DNA of 62,700 nucleotides from NCBI GenBank assembly GCA_050305935.1, contig JBNLGG010000020.1:1-62700 (forward strand), given 5' to 3'. Under the pieces are notes generated by a model, which saw only the letters and a list, made by a program, of their open reading frames with translations, made no database searches and was not told the DNA's origin. This DNA is from CAJXNP01 sp050305935. GTDB lineage: Bacteria > Bacteroidota > Bacteroidia > Cytophagales > Cyclobacteriaceae. Each line of letters opens with the position of its first letter. Positions within the stretch are counted from its first letter, which is position 1. The position numbers and the translations under genes were made by a program. This document shows positions 8,680 to 16,983 of this stretch, piece after piece.

Positions 8680-9920
8680 TTATCGGTCCATTTTTTAAAC
8701 AGGATCGAGGCACAATGCCCTCCAAATCCAAAGTTGTTGCTCAATGCATAATTGATATCTATTTCTCTTTTTTTACCCAAGACGATAAAATCTTTCCATT
8801 GGTAATGGTCTTCCACTTGCCGGGAATTGATGGTGGGTGGAATAGTGTTGTGCAAGATCGATTGAACCACTGAAATTGCTTCGACGGCTCCTGAAGCACC
8901 CAGTAAATGGCCGGTCATTGATTTGGTGGCGTTGATAAATGTTTGGGTATTTTTGCCATCTAATAATTGTTCAATGGCTTTCATTTCAGAATTATCGCCA
9001 GGAAGGGTGGACGTGGCGTGCGCATTGATATAGTTGATTTCCTGTGCCGAAATCCCACCTTCTTCCAACGCAGATCTCATTCCTAAAAATGCTCCTTTTC
9101 CATCCGGATGGGTGCCTGTGATGTGATATGCATCTGCTGCTAATCCACCGCCAATGATTTCAGCCAAAATTGGTACGTTTCTACGTTTCGCATGGTCCAG
9201 GGACTCTAATAATAAGGTTCCGCTGCCTTCCCCAGCCACAAAACCATTCCTTGAAACATCAAAGGGTTTCGAGGCAGAGGCGTAGTTATCATTGTTTTCA
9301 GACAGTGCTTTCATGGCATTGAATCCATGCATGGATGCCTTGGTGATGGGGGTTTCAGATCCACCGGCGATGATAAGGTCAGCTTTTCCCCACTTGATAT
9401 AATTAAAAGCTTCAATGATCGCATTGGCGGCGGAGGAACAGGCAGAAACTGAATTGAAATTGACCCCCATCAATCCATATTTTATGGAAATCAAACCAGC
9501 CGCTGTGTCGGGAAGAATTTTATGAATGAAAAACGGGTTGTATTTGGCGTCATTTAAATAATGGTCCCGGATCTGCTCTTCGAATGTTTCAAAGCCTCCG
9601 ATACCACTGCCCCAAATTACACCTGCTCGCTCCTTGATCAAGGTATCAACGTTGAGATGTGCCTGTTTGACAGCCTCTTCTGTAGAGATAAGCGCAAACT
9701 GTGAATAGCGATCCAACTTTCTTAATTCCTTCCGGTCAAAATAGTCTTCACCTTCATAATTTTTTACCTCGCAGGCGAACTTGGTTTTATGGTTTGATGT
9801 GTCAAACCTTCGGATATTGTCCGCGCCCGAAACTCCATTTTGGAGGTTATTCCAATACGTTGGTAAATCATTTCCTATCGGGGTAATCGCCCCCATTCCT
9901 GTAATTACTACTCTGGTCAT
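8676..9920 (-). CDS. beta-ketoacyl-ACP synthase, KAS II/FabF family
   Basis: 414 residues from the ATG at 9920 (MTRVVITGMGAITPIG). An upstream ATG at 9944 would read through the operator and promoter and is rejected. The thiolase fold shows the KAS triad: Cys161 in VSACSSAAN, His in NAHATSTLPGD (about residue 300) and His in KSMTGHLLGASGA (about 335). The active-site context SACSSA differs from the usual TACAT/S of primary FabF. It condenses malonyl-ACP with an acyl chain. Together with regulation by the adjacent TetR protein through a matching operator, this suggests an accessory, lipid-responsive or polyketide-like synthase rather than the housekeeping enzyme. Confidence 0.88.
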   Translation of the reverse strand: MTRVVITGMGAITPIGNDLPTYWNNLQNGVSGADNIRRFDTSNHKTKFACEVKNYEGEDYFDRKELRKLDRYSQFALISTEEAVKQAHLNVDTLIKERAGVIWGSGIGGFETFEEQIRDHYLNDAKYNPFFIHKILPDTAAGLISIKYGLMGVNFNSVSACSSAANAIIEAFNYIKWGKADLIIAGGSETPITKASMHGFNAMKALSENNDNYASASKPFDVSRNGFVAGEGSGTLLLESLDHAKRRNVPILAEIIGGGLAADAYHITGTHPDGKGAFLGMRSALEEGGISAQEINYINAHATSTLPGDNSEMKAIEQLLDGKNTQTFINATKSMTGHLLGASGAVEAISVVQSILHNTIPPTINSRQVEDHYQWKDFIVLGKKREIDINYALSNNFGFGGHCASILFKKWTDN

Positions 9921-9932
9921 AATATTATTATT

Positions 9933-9954
9933 AAAATATACCAAACGGTATATT
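9933..9954 (-). promoter_or_regulatory. TetR-family operator overlapping the ketoacyl synthase promoter
   Basis: AATATACCAAACGGTATATT (9935-9954) is a perfect inverted repeat with 8-base arms and a 4-base centre, 15 bases before the start codon. The left arm overlaps a minus-strand -7 box TATATTTT. The same arms occur upstream of the regulator gene at 10566-10585, so both genes are probably repressed by it. Confidence 0.75.
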
Positions 9955-9968
9955 GTTGGTTAAATTTT

Positions 9969-10556
9969 TTATTTTCTAAAATGTTCAATTTCCTTTTCCA
10001 ATCGCCTGATGTTCTTTTCGATTGGGATACCTGAGTCAATTGTCTTGGACAAAAACAAAGACCCTTCTATCATGGCAATAAAGAAGGAGGAAAACCCATC
10101 CGGATCTATTTCATTGATTTCATTATTTTCTATTCCCTCCTGTACAATGTTCTCAATGGTTCCCTTCCAATTCAAAAGATTCCGGCGTACCGCTTTCAGT
10201 AATTCCGGATGCTGATCGTCAGTATCTGTTCCGGTATTCAGAATGGCACAACCGCCCCGACTAAACACTTCCTGATAGTGACTTAGATAGAATTTAGTGA
10301 ATACCAGCAATTTGTCAATAGCAGTTGTTTTAGTAACAAGTTCCTGCCGTATCGATGTTGATAAAAGTTCATAATTGTAGTTAAAAACCTCCAACGCCAG
10401 CTCGTCTTTGTTTTTGAAATTGCCATATACGCTACCCTTTGTTAATCCCGTAGCCGATGTGATTTCCGACATCGTAGTGCCAGCAAAACCCTTTTTGTTA
10501 AACAGGGGAGCTGTTTTTTCAATGATATACTGCCGCGTCTTTTCTGCTTTTGTCAT
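9969..10556 (-). CDS. TetR/AcrR-family transcriptional repressor
   Basis: 195 residues. The N-terminal helix-turn-helix is clear: KTRQYIIEKTAPLFNKKGF, then TTMSEITSATGLTKGSVYGNF, then KNKDELALEVF (about residues 6-57). It is followed by an all-helical ligand domain. A CAI sequence at about residue 103 (GGCAILN) is in the position of ligand-domain cysteines in related YxaF/AcuR-like regulators; this is a weak hint. It is transcribed just upstream of the ketoacyl synthase. Its own promoter and that of the synthase carry the same 8-4-8 palindrome, implying autoregulation and control of the synthase. The inducer is unknown and could be a fatty acyl compound. Confidence 0.9.
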   Translation of the reverse strand: MTKAEKTRQYIIEKTAPLFNKKGFAGTTMSEITSATGLTKGSVYGNFKNKDELALEVFNYNYELLSTSIRQELVTKTTAIDKLLVFTKFYLSHYQEVFSRGGCAILNTGTDTDDQHPELLKAVRRNLLNWKGTIENIVQEGIENNEINEIDPDGFSSFFIAMIEGSLFLSKTIDSGIPIEKNIRRLEKEIEHFRK

Positions 10557-10563
10557 TTGTTTG

Positions 10564-10585
10564 CAAATATACCAATCGGTATATT
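10564..10585 (-). promoter_or_regulatory. autoregulatory operator and -7 box of the TetR gene
   Basis: AATATACCAATCGGTATATT (10566-10585) is a perfect 8-4-8 inverted repeat 10 bases before the start codon. On the minus strand TATATTTG (10571-10564) matches the Bacteroidota -7 element exactly and sits inside the operator, so repressor binding should block RNA polymerase. Confidence 0.75.
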
Positions 10586-10596
10586 GTTAGTCAAAT

Positions 10597-10621
10597 AAAA
10601 AAAAGCGGTGCACTACACCGC
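10597..10621 (-). terminator. intrinsic terminator of the IscA/ErpA gene
   Basis: On the minus strand GCGGTG, a 5-base loop TAGTG and CACCGC form a perfect 6-bp GC-rich stem followed by eight T. The stop codon TAG of the upstream gene lies inside the loop. It insulates that gene from the TetR promoter next to it. Confidence 0.8.
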
Positions 10622-10939
10622 AAAGCTTTCCCCGCATCCGCATGTGCGGGATGCATTGGGATTGATAAATTGAAATCCTTTTCCGTTGAGGCCATCGCTG
10701 AAATCAAGCGTGGTGCCTAATAAATAAAGGATGCTTTTCTTATCCACCAATATTTTTTCTCCTTTGTCTTCAAAGATCTTGTCTTCCGGGTTAATCGCGT
10801 CATCAAAAGACAGGTCATACATCAGACCCGAACATCCACCACCTTTTACCGATACACGGATATTATGTTCTGGGGTATGCCCTTCTTCCACCCGTAGTTC
10901 CTTAATTCTCTCCTTTGCTTTGTCTGAAATATGAATCAT
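10613..10939 (-). CDS. HesB/IscA/ErpA-family iron-sulfur assembly protein
   Basis: 108 residues, the full length of the A-type carrier family. The three conserved cysteines are present: one in KGGGCSGLMY at about residue 36 and two in the C-terminal ASRTCGCGESF. A-type proteins receive [Fe-S] clusters from IscU or SufB and hand them to apo-enzymes. No suf or isc genes are adjacent, so the choice between ErpA, IscA and SufA cannot be made here. It forms a single-gene unit closed by its own terminator. Confidence 0.9.
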   Translation of the reverse strand: MIHISDKAKERIKELRVEEGHTPEHNIRVSVKGGGCSGLMYDLSFDDAINPEDKIFEDKGEKILVDKKSILYLLGTTLDFSDGLNGKGFQFINPNASRTCGCGESFAV

Positions 10940-11115
10940 TTTTTCTCCCGAATGTTTTTACAAAATAAAACAGACTATTTGAATTTTAAAAATACATATT
11001 CATATACTGGATTCTCATGTCAGGGTTTTAGCTATTTTAACTTCCGCGCGACATTGTTCATGGTTTCGTAAGCCCGTATTTTGCAGAAGCAAAAGCGATC
11101 GTTATCAGAAAAATA

Positions 11116-11128
11116 CCTGCCTGTCGGC
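11116..11128. repeat. short dispersed repeat, copy 1 (half element)
   Basis: CCTGCCTGTCGGC here matches 25142-25154 exactly but continues differently (GAGTCC instead of AGACAGG), so the hairpin is not completed. It is a degenerate copy. Confidence 0.45.
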
Positions 11129-11279
11129 GAGTCCGGGTTATTGAGTTATCAGGTTCAATATTTTGAGTTGATTCCGGCGAGCCGTACCATAAGTCAATTA
11201 GTTATCTTTTTAAGGAGCAGATTTGTTTGTTAGTGTCAGTTATTCAGCTTAATAACCAATTTATCAATAACTTTTAACT

Positions 11280-11319
11280 CCTGAATTGTACAATTCAGGT
11301 TAAATAAACCTTAGTTTTG
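11280..11319 (+). promoter_or_regulatory. thiL promoter with a 20-base perfect palindrome
   Basis: CCTGAATTGTACAATTCAGG (11280-11299) is self-complementary over all 20 bases. TAGTTTTG at 11312-11319 matches the -7 consensus, 16 bases before the ATG. The palindrome covers the likely -33 region (TTG at 11286-11288, 23 bases upstream, slightly long). It is a probable operator for an unidentified dimeric regulator. I saw no TPP riboswitch. Confidence 0.6.
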
Positions 11320-11335
11320 CATCAAATAATAGCTC

Positions 11336-12367
11336 ATGGAAAACAAGAGAACAGAAATCAAGGAACTAGGTGAATTCGGTTTGATCGATAAGATAACTGC
11401 GGGATTTAGAAATAATCAACCTTCGACACATCTTGGTGTGGGTGACGACGCAGCGATCATCGATGCGGGAGATAAGTTTCTGTTGGTTTCCACCGATATG
11501 TTGATCGAAAATGTTCATTTTGATCTGAGTTATGCCCCTCTTTCCCATGTAGGCTATAAAGCCATCTCGTCTAATGTATCTGATATCGCCGCTATGAATG
11601 GAACGCCTACACAGGTGACGGTGAGCATTGGCTTGAGCAACCGATTTTCTGTAGAAGCGGTGGAACAGGTGTATGAGGGGATCAAATTTGCCTGCGAAGA
11701 TTTTAAAATTGACCTGGTGGGTGGGGATACGACTTCCTCGCCTTCTGGCCTGGTAATTTCTGTTTCGATATTGGGAGAGGTTCCAAAGGACAAAGTTGCA
11801 CTGAGAAAGGGTGCCGCTATTTCTGATATCGTTTGTGTCACAGGAGACCTGGGGGCGGCATTTATTGGCCTGCAGGTGTTAAACAGGGAAAAACAGGAAT
11901 TCATAGGTAATCCCAATATGCAGCCAAAATTGGATGCTTATTCCTACATTGTGGGGCGCCAGCTAAAACCCGTAGCCCGGATGGATATCATTCATGAACT
12001 AAAGGAATTGGGAGTGGTACCAACATCCATGATCGATGTTTCCGATGGACTGGCCTCTGAACTACACCACCTTTCCAGGCAGTCTGGTCTTGGGTTTAAA
12101 ATCTATGAAGATAAATTACCTATAGACAAGCAGACCTACGATACTTCTGTTGAATTCAATATTGGCCCTGTGACGGCTGTAATGAATGGAGGGGAAGATT
12201 ATGAATTGCTGTTCACTATTGCTCAGACTGATTTTGAAAAGCTGGAAAAGCACCCGGATATTCACTTTATTGGGTATGCCACAAAAATAGAAGAGGGTAT
12301 GAAGCTGATGACCAAAGGCGACTACGAAGTGAATATCGAAGCGCAGGGCTTTCAGCATTTTAAGTAA
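11336..12367 (+). CDS. thiL: thiamine-monophosphate kinase ThiL
   Basis: 343 residues of the PurM/ThiL/HypE ATP-binding fold. Visible motifs are the start ELGEFGLIDKIT, the metal/ATP motif GVGDDAAII, STDMLIENVHF, the NVSDIAAMNG segment, DLVGGDTTSSPSG, a GDLGAA turn, and MIDVSDGLASELHHLS near the C-terminus. It phosphorylates thiamine monophosphate to thiamine diphosphate, the last step of cofactor synthesis. The gene has its own promoter with a palindromic operator and overlaps the convergent alkD-like gene by eight bases. A TPP-dependent enzyme lies about 5 kb to the right, but there is no sign of shared control. Confidence 0.93.
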   Translation: MENKRTEIKELGEFGLIDKITAGFRNNQPSTHLGVGDDAAIIDAGDKFLLVSTDMLIENVHFDLSYAPLSHVGYKAISSNVSDIAAMNGTPTQVTVSIGLSNRFSVEAVEQVYEGIKFACEDFKIDLVGGDTTSSPSGLVISVSILGEVPKDKVALRKGAAISDIVCVTGDLGAAFIGLQVLNREKQEFIGNPNMQPKLDAYSYIVGRQLKPVARMDIIHELKELGVVPTSMIDVSDGLASELHHLSRQSGLGFKIYEDKLPIDKQTYDTSVEFNIGPVTAVMNGGEDYELLFTIAQTDFEKLEKHPDIHFIGYATKIEEGMKLMTKGDYEVNIEAQGFQHFK

Positions 12368-13031
12368 GGTGCTTCAAAGCTTCCCGTTTGCTTAAATTGG
12401 AGAGATCGGGATTCCTTTCGATAAACTCCTTTACGTACTCAGGATTGAATTTTCCGTACTGACGAAGTGCCCATCCAATGGCTTTCCGAAGGAAGAATTC
12501 ATTTGACGACTTACAATGTATGATTGCTTTTTCCAGCACCTCTACATCTACTTCTTTTCCATATTTTAACTGAAATAAAATAGTGGTTCGCTGTAGCCAT
12601 ATATTTTCAGAAACAAGCCATTTTTCAATATACGTGTCTCTGCCACCTGGAAATCTTTTAAAATAAGGGCCTACCAGATTGCTCGAAGTCAAGTCCACCG
12701 TATCCCACCACGAATGGTTCGTGATCATCCATTCAAAAAGTTCAATCCAGTTTTCCGGACATTTTTTGACGAACCTGATCGCCAGATCGATCCCCGTATA
12801 TAAAACTTCCCGATAGGGCTGATGCCAGATGTCTCGTACGATATCAGGAACTGCCTCTATAGGAGGGAGGTTTGACTTTTGGTAGAAGGGGGCGGTGATT
12901 TGCTTTCTCGTAGGTGCCGATACTCCCAGGTATTCAAATTGCCCTTTCATGTATTGTTTCATTTCTGAAGCCTTTACGTCATTTTTGTGTTGCCTAAATA
13001 CCTCCAGAATTTGAGTCGTGTAGTGTTGCAT
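12360..13031 (-). CDS. AlkD-like DNA alkylation repair protein
   Basis: 223 residues, all helical, matching HEAT-repeat DNA glycosylases of the AlkD family. Recognisable segments are YLGVSAPTRKQI near residue 35, HSWWDTVDL around 105-115 (the Asp of this segment is the conserved catalytic residue in AlkD), NIWLQRTTILFQLKY around 145 and FFLRKAIGWALRQYGK around 180. The family excises bulky or cationic N-alkyl bases without base flipping. It is convergent with thiL and separated by one base from the symporter gene on the same strand. Confidence 0.87.
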   Translation of the reverse strand: MQHYTTQILEVFRQHKNDVKASEMKQYMKGQFEYLGVSAPTRKQITAPFYQKSNLPPIEAVPDIVRDIWHQPYREVLYTGIDLAIRFVKKCPENWIELFEWMITNHSWWDTVDLTSSNLVGPYFKRFPGGRDTYIEKWLVSENIWLQRTTILFQLKYGKEVDVEVLEKAIIHCKSSNEFFLRKAIGWALRQYGKFNPEYVKEFIERNPDLSNLSKREALKHLT

Positions 13032-14456
13032 TTAATTTCTTTTAGAAGTAAAAAGGCTTACGATAATTACCAGAAAAAAGGAAACAACGAAAGATACAAA
13101 CCTGACAGAGATAGCGTTATCCAGCTCCGGAAGTTCTGTCCAGACAATCGTCATGATGGCGCCGCTCATCATTCCCGCAATCACTCCCTGGCTGGTAATT
13201 TTTTTCCACCAAAGTAATAATAAAAGCGGTGGGCCAAAAGAAGCACCCAACCCAGCCCAGGCATAGGAGACCATTTTAAAAACCAGTTTTTCAGAGGTCA
13301 AAGCAATGATGAACCCCAAAATACCGACAGCGATTGTTACCACCCGGCTCAGGATCAACAGTCGTCTTTCTGATACCTCGTACCCTAATGTCTTGTGATA
13401 AAAATCTTCAATGACAGAGGAGGCGATGACAAGTAACTGTGAGTCTCCTGTAGACATCATGGCGGCGATCGCCCCGGATATAAAAATCCCGGCAAGCCAG
13501 GAGGGAAGCAGGTCATTGGTCATATGTGGCATCACAAATTCCCTGTCTTCAAAAGCGCCGGGTCCATAGTGCCCAAGCGCTACAAGGCCAATAAACATCG
13601 CGCCCGCGAAGGCCAAAAAAGCCCAGGTAAGCGCAATTTTTCTTGAGAATCGAATTTTTTCGGGATCGGCGATTGACATAAATCGAGTGAGCAAATGTGG
13701 TTGCCCCATGTAGCCAAGTCCCCAGCTTAATCCGCTTATGACCAGGGCAGTAGCTGCCCATCCCTCCATACCGCCCAACCACTCACCAGCATGGGATGGC
13801 GCATTTCGAAGGTGTTCGTTGAATGATGTTCCGGGTTCCTGCAATTCCATCCAGCCGACGATTGGGAGAATTACCAGGGCGCCGATCATGATGATTCCCT
13901 GCACGAGGTCAGTCCAGGCTACCGCAAAAAAGCCACCCATCATGGTATAAAATACAATGACCACAGCCCCGATCACCACCCCCCAAACCCAGGCTATTCC
14001 AAATGTTACATTCAATACTTTTCCTGCAGCGTTAAACTGCGAAGCCAGGTAAAAGGTAAAAAAGAAGATGATGATCAATAGGGCAGTGACCCGTATAATG
14101 TTTTGATGTTGCCCGAATTTGGCCGCGAAAAAATCCGGCAGGGTGATGGAATCGGTTTTTTGCGACTCCACCCGCAGCTTTTGAGCTACAAAGAACCAAT
14201 AAAACACAATCCCACCTACGCAGCCAAAGGCGTCCCAAAATCCGATCAGTCCGGAAGCATAAGCCAATCCTGGCAAACCCAGCAGCAGCCAGGCTGATTC
14301 ACCGGATGCCCGTTCTGAAAACGCGACTACCCAGGGGTTTAGCCTGCGGCCCGCCAGGAAATAGTCCTGGTGGTTTTTATTGTTTTTATAGGTGATGAAA
14401 CCTACATACAGGATGACGATAAGATAGAGTAAAAATCCAATAAGGGTAAAGCTCAT
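13032..14456 (-). CDS. putP: sodium/solute symporter, PutP (sodium/proline) type
   Basis: 474 residues from the ATG at 14456 (MSFTLIGFLLYLIVILYVGF). A longer reading frame to 14531 would cross the terminator of the upstream gene and is rejected. About 13 hydrophobic helices of the SSS family are visible, with DYFLAGRRLNPWVVAFSERASGESAW in helices 1-2, and GDSQLLVIASSVIEDFYHKTLG typical of PutP in helix 8. PutP imports L-proline with Na+. The substrate is inferred from family resemblance. No proline catabolic genes adjoin. Confidence 0.88.
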   Translation of the reverse strand: MSFTLIGFLLYLIVILYVGFITYKNNKNHQDYFLAGRRLNPWVVAFSERASGESAWLLLGLPGLAYASGLIGFWDAFGCVGGIVFYWFFVAQKLRVESQKTDSITLPDFFAAKFGQHQNIIRVTALLIIIFFFTFYLASQFNAAGKVLNVTFGIAWVWGVVIGAVVIVFYTMMGGFFAVAWTDLVQGIIMIGALVILPIVGWMELQEPGTSFNEHLRNAPSHAGEWLGGMEGWAATALVISGLSWGLGYMGQPHLLTRFMSIADPEKIRFSRKIALTWAFLAFAGAMFIGLVALGHYGPGAFEDREFVMPHMTNDLLPSWLAGIFISGAIAAMMSTGDSQLLVIASSVIEDFYHKTLGYEVSERRLLILSRVVTIAVGILGFIIALTSEKLVFKMVSYAWAGLGASFGPPLLLLLWWKKITSQGVIAGMMSGAIMTIVWTELPELDNAISVRFVSFVVSFFLVIIVSLFTSKRN

Positions 14457-14513
14457 ATAGACAAAAATGGTTTTACAGCCTTCAATTGAACCAATATCCA
14501 AACATTTATTGAC

Positions 14514-14546
14514 AATAAAAAAGCCCATCATGTCAGTGACGGGCTT
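14514..14546 (-). terminator. intrinsic terminator after the 14568-15197 gene
   Basis: On the minus strand AAGCCCGTCA (14546-14537), a 6-base loop and TGATGGGCTT (14530-14521) form a 10-bp stem with one G-T pair, followed by T-rich sequence. It lies 22 bases after the stop of the gene ending at 14568. Confidence 0.75.
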
Positions 14547-14567
14547 AGTAAATAACTTTTTGCGATT

Positions 14568-15197
14568 TTATTTTAACAGCACGCCCAGCGTAAATCCGGC
14601 GTTAAAGGCCACAGGAATTTCACTTGGCGCAATGGTATTTTTATAATAGTATCCTAATTCATCTTCTGTCGCATATCCGTAGCCTAATCCAAAATACCAA
14701 TCGAGGGTAAAAGATTCGCCCAGAATATATTGGTGGCCATAGTTGATAGTGAAGGTCACAAAGGTGGCATTGTCATCGTACGGATTTCCGTTGTAATCTA
14801 ATTCGCCCCGTTCCACATTAAATGTGCCCACTGTGAGCTCCGGGCGAATGTATCCGCCTCGTAAGACGTGTGTGCTGTACATGCCGTCTACCGCATAAGC
14901 CGGTTTTAGTTTAAATTTAGGCCCGACGGAAAAGAACACTCCGCCCTCTTTTTTATCAGTTGAATAATTTTGCGCTCCTGCGCCAATCAATCCAACCTTA
15001 AATTCAAGGCTTGTGTAATTCTTAAGGAAGGTTTCATATCCGAAAGTGGTATTACCTGTCAACGGCGAGAAAAATTCAAACTTGATGACCTTGGTCTTCA
15101 TTTCATCTTCTGGAATGTAATCGAGTCGTTGTGCTTTTGATTCTACTATGATAAGTATCAATGCGAAAGCGAATAGTGATTTTAATATGGTTTTCAT
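14568..15197 (-). CDS. exported, probably outer-membrane beta-barrel protein
   Basis: 209 residues from the ATG at 15197 (MKTILKSLFAFALILIIVES), giving a signal peptide cleaved after KAQ at about residue 22. The upstream in-frame extension has no signal character. The mature part alternates short amphipathic beta strands rich in Gly, Tyr and Phe and ends in GFTLGVLLK, in the manner of small outer-membrane barrels. It resembles the DUF3575 type by general character only. It is followed by a good terminator. Confidence 0.65.
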   Translation of the reverse strand: MKTILKSLFAFALILIIVESKAQRLDYIPEDEMKTKVIKFEFFSPLTGNTTFGYETFLKNYTSLEFKVGLIGAGAQNYSTDKKEGGVFFSVGPKFKLKPAYAVDGMYSTHVLRGGYIRPELTVGTFNVERGELDYNGNPYDDNATFVTFTINYGHQYILGESFTLDWYFGLGYGYATEDELGYYYKNTIAPSEIPVAFNAGFTLGVLLK

Positions 15198-15338
15198 AAT
15201 TGTATAAGATTGTTTAGGGTTCGCTTTACAAATGACGCGCCAAAAATTGAAATGGTTGGTAAACTGTTTTAGCAAATTTCAATTTTTGACAAATCAATAT
15301 TTAGGATTAATTACTAAAAACCGCAATTGATATAAAAT

Positions 15339-16958
15339 CTAGTTGCGCTTTTTCAAATCTACGGCAATAAAATTTTGATTAGACCCGCGATGTGCATATA
15401 AAATAATTTCGTTATGGGATAAATGACGTGAAATTGTTGGTTTGACGACGGCGTCCAATTGCTGGTTGTACAACAATACTTCCTTTTTATGGATTCCGTC
15501 CTGGTCTATATGAGAAATCATGGTGGCTGAATTTGTGGAGGTAGGCACATAATTTCTGATCTTTTTCACGTCATCCAGGAGGAAATTATCCAGGTTGTCA
15601 TTGTAAATGAAATAGAGATCGTCGTCCTGCATGATCATGGAGTAAGATGAGTAGAACCCTTCGTCGCCCGCTGTGCGCTGCGCTTTTGGGATCTTAGTCA
15701 TCCACTGTACATCGCCTTCTTTGGAATAGTTGACTATAATGATATCGTTGTAATTGAAATAATACGTGGTGGTAGACCCACCATATTGGCCATAGTAGGA
15801 AGTAACTACGTCTACCCTGAATTGCTCAGCTATAAGTAAAATGCTGCCGTCATCTTTGATGATCAGTTCGTCCAGTTTATAGTCGGGCATTTCCACATCC
15901 TTGCCTTTTTTTTCTCTTTTCTCCATTTTCCTGGCATTCTTGCCACTCATGAATTGCGTGATGAAATCAATTTCAAATTCTTCAAACTTTTCTTCCAGAA
16001 TTTGCTGACGTTCAAAATCGAGCTTGAAATAAAAGGTGCCGGCAATGGAAGAATATTGTTGGTTGGAATAAAATCCAGCACAAACAAGCTCGTTCTTGCT
16101 GAAACTCGCAGTCTGAATATTGGAGAGATGTTTGTCGGGCACATTGAGCATCATCTCTTTTGTGACCGACCCATTGTCAACAATGGAATATATTTTAAGC
16201 TGGTATAGTTGCGGATTCATTTCATTTTTGATTTTAACCAGGATGTGCGCCTGGTTAAAATTGTCGACTTTGACACTCATCACATCCACATATTTTTTGG
16301 GAAAGGGAATGTTCAATTCGTTTCCCCACATTTTGTTATGATCCTGATCAAACGAAAGCAACACAAGGTTTCTCGAATCTTTGTCTTTGATATCGGATTC
16401 TATCAGCAGAAAGTTAAACATAGTATTCGGCGAAACGGAGGAGGCATATAATTCACCCTTAAAATTGGAGCTTTTGAGATCGGTATTTCTATAAAGTTCA
16501 ATGGGCGTGCCGACGGGCAGCAGTGATTCCTTATCAACTGCCTGGGCAAACAGAGTTCTGCTTTTCTGGTCATAATTGTATTGTGTGATGTAGAGCTGGA
16601 TTTTCTCGTTTTGGTAGTCAATAAAGTGATACTCATACCCTCCTCTTTCCAACACCGCGTCCAGGTCAATACTTTTTATCAGCTTTAATTGATAGTCATA
16701 TTTTTCAATAAAAAATGTAGCCTTTTCATTGATTGACCCGCTGTTCTTGTAAAATGCCATGCTGCCAAACAGGCCTCTTTTTTTGCTTCGGATCACATAG
16801 TAACCGGTAGCATCATGACCGAAAATTTCAGATACGGTAAAAGCGCTTTTCGATGGCAGATCCGGCCCGATACGGAGACGGTAGTCATTGGTGTTGATTT
16901 CAGTTTGTGCAACTACAAACAAAGGAAGAGTCGCCAGGAGGATAAAAAATATTGTTTT
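15339..16958 (-). CDS. secreted or periplasmic protein, unknown function
   Basis: 539 residues from the ATG at 16958 (MKTIFFILLATLPLFVVAQ), with signal cleavage after VAQ at about residue 19. The body is beta-rich with recurring stretches such as FIEKYDYQLKLIKSIDLD and LVLLSFDQDHNKMWG, which suggest a propeller-like repeat. It has a basic segment KNARKMEKREKKGKD at about 350. I recognise no family. It starts 26 bases after the TPP-enzyme gene on the same strand and could share its transcript. Confidence 0.65.
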   Translation of the reverse strand, partial: KTIFFILLATLPLFVVAQTEINTNDYRLRIGPDLPSKSAFTVSEIFGHDATGYYVIRSKKRGLFGSMAFYKNSGSINEKATFFIEKYDYQLKLIKSIDLDAVLERGGYEYHFIDYQNEKIQLYITQYNYDQKSRTLFAQAVDKESLLPVGTPIELYRNTDLKSSNFKGELYASSVSPNTMFNFLLIESDIKDKDSRNLVLLSFDQDHNKMWGNELNIPFPKKYVDVMSVKVDNFNQAHILVKIKNEMNPQLYQLKIYSIVDNGSVTKEMMLNVPDKHLSNIQTASFSKNELVCAGFYSNQQYSSIAGTFYFKLDFERQQILEEKFEEFEIDFITQFMSGKNARKMEKREKKGKDVEMPDYKLDELIIKDDGSILLIAEQFRVDVVTSYYGQYGGSTTTYYFNYNDIIIVNYSKEGDVQWMTKIPKAQRTAGDEGFYSSYSMIMQDDDLYFIYNDNLDNFLLDDVKKIRNYVPTSTNSATMISHIDQDGIHKKEVLLYNQQLDAVVKPTISRHLSHNEIILYAHRGSNQNFIAVDLKKRN

Positions 16959-16983
16959 CATAATCGGTGTATTTACTACATTA

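Larger units (their letters stand above)
10940..11335. other. 395-base intergenic region between divergent genes
   Basis: No gene is seen. It holds a 13-base sequence CCTGCCTGTCGGC at 11116-11128 that recurs at 25142-25154 upstream of the pnt operon. It also holds the 20-base palindrome and promoter of thiL near its right end. The rest is unremarkable AT-rich sequence. Confidence 0.5.

Noticed and set aside
9921..9944. Longer N-terminus (MVYFNNNI) for the ketoacyl synthase
   Set aside because: It would be encoded by the operator and promoter region; the family begins at MTRVVITGMG.
11280..11335. TPP riboswitch in the thiL leader
   Set aside because: The leader after the -7 box is under 20 bases and lacks the CUGAGA-type thi-box elements.
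14457..14531. Longer N-terminus for the PutP symporter
   Set aside because: The extension runs through the intrinsic terminator of the upstream gene and has no membrane or signal character; MSFTLIGFL is the family-like start.
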